64,000 nt of DNA from Nymphaea colorata (lineage: Eukaryota; Streptophyta; Magnoliopsida; Nymphaeales; Nymphaeaceae), in NCBI RefSeq assembly GCF_008831285.2, contig NC_045146.1:18677289-18741288 (forward strand), written 5' to 3'. Within the stretch, counting starts at the first letter, position 1; every line of letters begins with the position of its first letter. The notes beneath the pieces are model-generated. The model did not search any database. It was not told the DNA's origin and saw only the letters and a program-made list of their open reading frames with translations. A program made the position numbers and the translations under genes. Below are positions 61,208 to 64,000 of this stretch, piece after piece.

Positions 61208-63204
61208 GTAGTGTCTCTCTCTCTCTCTCATTCTCTCTCTTGTTCCCCTCTCCAAGTAGGCCTTTTGAATGGAGTCTTTTTTAATCCGCTCAAGCAATCT
61301 GCCTTTTTGATGACTGCACTCTTGTTTATCGTTGATTGTGTTGTACTGAGCGAAGCTTGTACTGTTCCAGTGAGCTAGGGCAGTTCGTGAAGTAACGTAG
61401 GGTTTTTTTTTTTTCTCCTGTGTGTGAGAGTTAGTTTCGGAAGTTTCAGAGAGTTGTATAATACATTCCTGTGTGTGATCACTTAGTCCTAATACATTTC
61501 TTTCTTCTCACGGGAAGCGGTAAATCCTTCGTTGCCATTCTTGCGTCCTTTCTTATGTTTCTCTCTCGCGTCTTCTGGTTAGGGCTTCTTCTGGTGAGTT
61601 CTTATCCGTTTCAGGCCCAATGGTTGAGTTCTAGTTGATATGTTCCTGTTACGTTTTTTTTTTGTTCTGATGGGGAGAAATAGTTTCTCTTGATTGCCTA
61701 ATGGGCACCAAATATTCGACAGAATGATCCAGTGAAATGTTGTACCGCGTTCTGCTTCATTTCTACTAATTAATTGAAATCTACGATTCGAGGGACGGTC
61801 TATTGAACGGCTTAATTCTTCTTATATGGAACTCTTGAGAAATTGCTGTCGCTTTCCTACTGTTCCACGAATGAGCTCGGAAATAATGGATCAGCATTGC
61901 CACTTGTCCTCCCATTTGAAGGTCAATTTCGAATGTGTGTGTGTCTCTATGTCTCTGTCTGTGTCGGCTCTAGTTTCCTGACCGTGTTAACATCTTACTG
62001 ACCGTGTTAACATCTTACTGTGGTGCTTTCCAAATGTTATGTCATAGATGACCAGCCTATCAATAAAATGCATTCTAAGTGTGTTCTTCTTAGTTTACGG
62101 GCATTTACTTGCCATGTCTTCCTCTTATGTTGTGCGTTGGCCTTGTTGGGACTTCGAAGAACGGGAATTGATCTATAACTGGTTTTTACATTTTAATGAA
62201 ATCACACGGATCACCTTGTTGACTGCCTGCCTGTCGTCCTGAATTTCTTTTTCAGCTTAGCTTTTCTTGTTTTCCCCTTTTGAATGAGTTGTCAAGTCTT
62301 TCATGCGTGAATTGAGCATCCTGTCTTTTTACTAATCTGAAACATGTTCCACCGTAAGTGATTCAAGTTGTTACTCTCGTTCTATGTAGATGCATGTCAT
62401 GTGTTCTCCTATGCATGGGCTTATCTCATTTGTTCTAACTGCTCAATCTTGCCCATTTTAATATTCACTGGTGTTAATTTTTTAGTTTATTACTATAGCT
62501 TATGGTATTTTTAATCCTTTGGTAGCAATTGTCAGGGAAGCTGCTGTGAATTTCTGGTTTTTAAAAGCCAGTTTTCTGACTTGATGCTTACTCATGCAGC
62601 ACTATTGAGTTGAATACGCTTGAATAATGGCTAGTTGTTGTGTACTCAGTTCTGCCAATGCATATCCATTTCCATGAATTTCACCTCTTTATCATGAGGG
62701 TAGGGACCGTATCAGCATTTGATGGACGTTTTTGCATGATTCAGTAAAGTGAATACACTGCCATCTCTTACAAATTTCTCTTTTTCTTAGAAACCATTTT
62801 TTCCTGTTCTGCAATTGTTTTTTGAAGTTCGTAGGTGAAGGATCTCTTGACAATGGAAGGAGCCATTCTGTTGACAGAGACAAACCATTTTATCTTTGTT
62901 TACTGCATATTCAATTGTAACTTGTATTTATTGTTAAGAGTTCTTATTTCTAAAGGAATTTTGACTTTTAGTTTTTATGTAGTTGAGCTTTTCTTTTTAA
63001 ATTGTAGTTGATTGCATATATCAACTAATGCCCCTGAAGCTAGCTTCCTAATCACATGGTTTGAAATTGGATTTTGCAGAAAGCATAGCAAGTTGGTGAC
63101 TATAGGTTGCAGGTGTTGCACATGCATGCATCAACAAAAAATTGAATTCAATGTTTGCCACAAGCCGCTCAAGGATCACGGCGCAGCTTTTCCTAATGAT
63201 GGTA

Positions 63205-63640
63205 GAACATAAAAGTCGGATTCGGATATAACATAAAAGTCGGATTCGGATATCTTTTGGTGGATTCGGATATAACATATAAGTCGGATCGGATTCGGAT
63301 ATAACATAAAAGTCGGATTCAGATATCTTCTGGTGGATTCGGATATAACATAAAAGTCGGATCGGATTCAGATATAAAAAGTTGAATTCGGATCGGATTC
63401 GGATAAATTTAAAATTCGGATCGAATTCGGATAAATTTGAAGTTCGGATTCGGATCGGATTCAAAATAACTTAAAAATCGGATTCGGATCGGATTCAAAA
63501 TAACTTAAAAATCGGATTCGGATTTTAAAATCGGATTCGGATATGATATAAATTTTTTTCATCCGAATCCGAATTCATATCCGAATCCGAATATATGAAT
63601 ATCCGAAAAATCGGATATGGTAAAAGATACATCCGATCCG
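63205..63640 (+). repeat. Subterminal GGATTCGGAT repeat array
   Basis: Units such as AACATAAAAGTCGGATTCGG and ATATCTTTTGGTGGATTCGG alternate in tandem, then pass into denser GGATCGGATTCGGAT runs near the terminus. Such arrays are usual transposase-binding subterminal regions of hAT elements. Confidence 0.85.
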
Positions 63641-63671
63641 AATCCGATCCGTTGACATCCCTAGGTTTGGG

Positions 63672-64000
63672 TTAAGAGGTTAAAGATTCTGGAACCGAGC
63701 AGATTCTCTCTTTGGCATCAGTGTCTTCAAAGTGAATATGCACTAAAATTTGACCTCAATGAAGTGAATGTGCAATTGGTAGTGGAAATGCACCAAGTTT
63801 TGAGAGAACTTAATTATGCTTATGTGTGCAAGCACAGAGATTAAAGAAAAAAAAAGAGGCCCATTAAATCATTAGTTATATCTTGGTCATGTCCTGATCA
63901 TTTATTAGTAGAAGTTTCATATTTCATGTTTTGATATTCAAGAAAGATGCAATTTTTCTCGTCTCACTTTTTGAATTTGGCACTACTTGAGTTCACATTG
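63672..64000. other. Right edge, gene-free
   Basis: Nothing recognised in the last 330 bp. Confidence 0.5.

Larger units (their letters stand above)
59096..63663. mobile_element. Large non-autonomous hAT-like element, 4568 bp
   Basis: Begins TAGGGATGTCAACGGATCGG and ends with its exact complement; the perfect terminal inverted repeat is 25 bp. The perfect 8-bp target-site duplication GGTTTGGG lies at 59088-59095 and 63664-63671. Both ends carry arrays of GGATTCGGAT-type subterminal repeats (59100-59350, 63205-63640). The left interior (59400-60980) is very AT-rich. The right interior (about 61000-63200) looks like part of a host gene. No transposase frame was found, so it must have been moved in trans. 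Same family as the 396-bp element at 50247. Confidence 0.85.

Noticed and set aside
63048..63464. 138-codon minus-strand open frame rich in Ile-Arg-Ile-Arg
   Set aside because: It is a translation of the GGATTCGGAT subterminal repeats of the hAT-like element.
1..64000. CRISPR arrays, operons, phage or bacterial islands
   Set aside because: Gene structure is eukaryotic throughout; the repeats are microsatellites and transposon ends, not spacer arrays.

Overview
This window is nuclear DNA from a flowering plant. Genes are sparse and intron-rich, spacers are AT-rich with many microsatellites, introns have GT-AG borders, and decayed plastid DNA lies inside a nuclear intron. The species cannot be fixed from sequence alone. 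No prokaryotic, viral or CRISPR features were seen.

Five intact protein-coding genes could be built exon by exon with consistent splice phases. (1) A kinesin-light-chain-related/CMU TPR protein, plus strand, 10301-13528, 793 aa. (2) DCAF1, the CUL4-DDB1 substrate receptor, minus strand, 15723-30594, 14 exons, 1930 aa; it converges on gene 1. (3) 60S ribosomal protein L26 (uL24), minus strand, 33172-35316, with a 5'-UTR intron, telo-box and Site II promoter motifs. (4) A small organelle-targeted NFD6-like protein, plus strand, 39870-42957, 97 aa. (5) An ER-type small heat-shock protein, plus strand, 53144-53933, 192 aa, with heat-shock element and TATA box. They look like ordinary housekeeping or stress genes and do not form a pathway together.

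The rest is dominated by transposon-driven and decaying sequence. I find hAT-type non-autonomous elements recognisable by 8-bp target-site duplications: 37134-37313, 38236-38413 (nested inside 37948-38538), 38879-39421, 50247-50642, and a 4.57-kb element at 59096-63663. The largest carries a gene-like segment (GC-rich leader, ATG exon, splice donor) between long subterminal repeats. Other features are a decayed plastid psbL-psbJ insertion in NFD6-like intron 2, a class III peroxidase pseudogene lying between two copies of a duplicated block, a RING-H2 pseudogene whose conserved Trp codon has become TGA, a degenerate second copy of the small-HSP promoter 3 kb downstream, and a roughly 100-bp tandem repeat behind the small-HSP gene.

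Layout: 1-8.8 kb gene-free with short repeats; 8.8-13.5 kb KLCR; 13.5-15.7 kb convergent 3' regions; 15.7-30.6 kb DCAF1; 30.6-33.2 kb spacer; 33.2-36.1 kb RPL26; 36-39.4 kb transposon cluster; 39.9-43 kb NFD6-like; 43-52.7 kb decayed repeats and peroxidase pseudogene; 52.8-54 kb small HSP; 54-58 kb tandem repeats and pseudogenes; 59-63.7 kb large hAT-like element.
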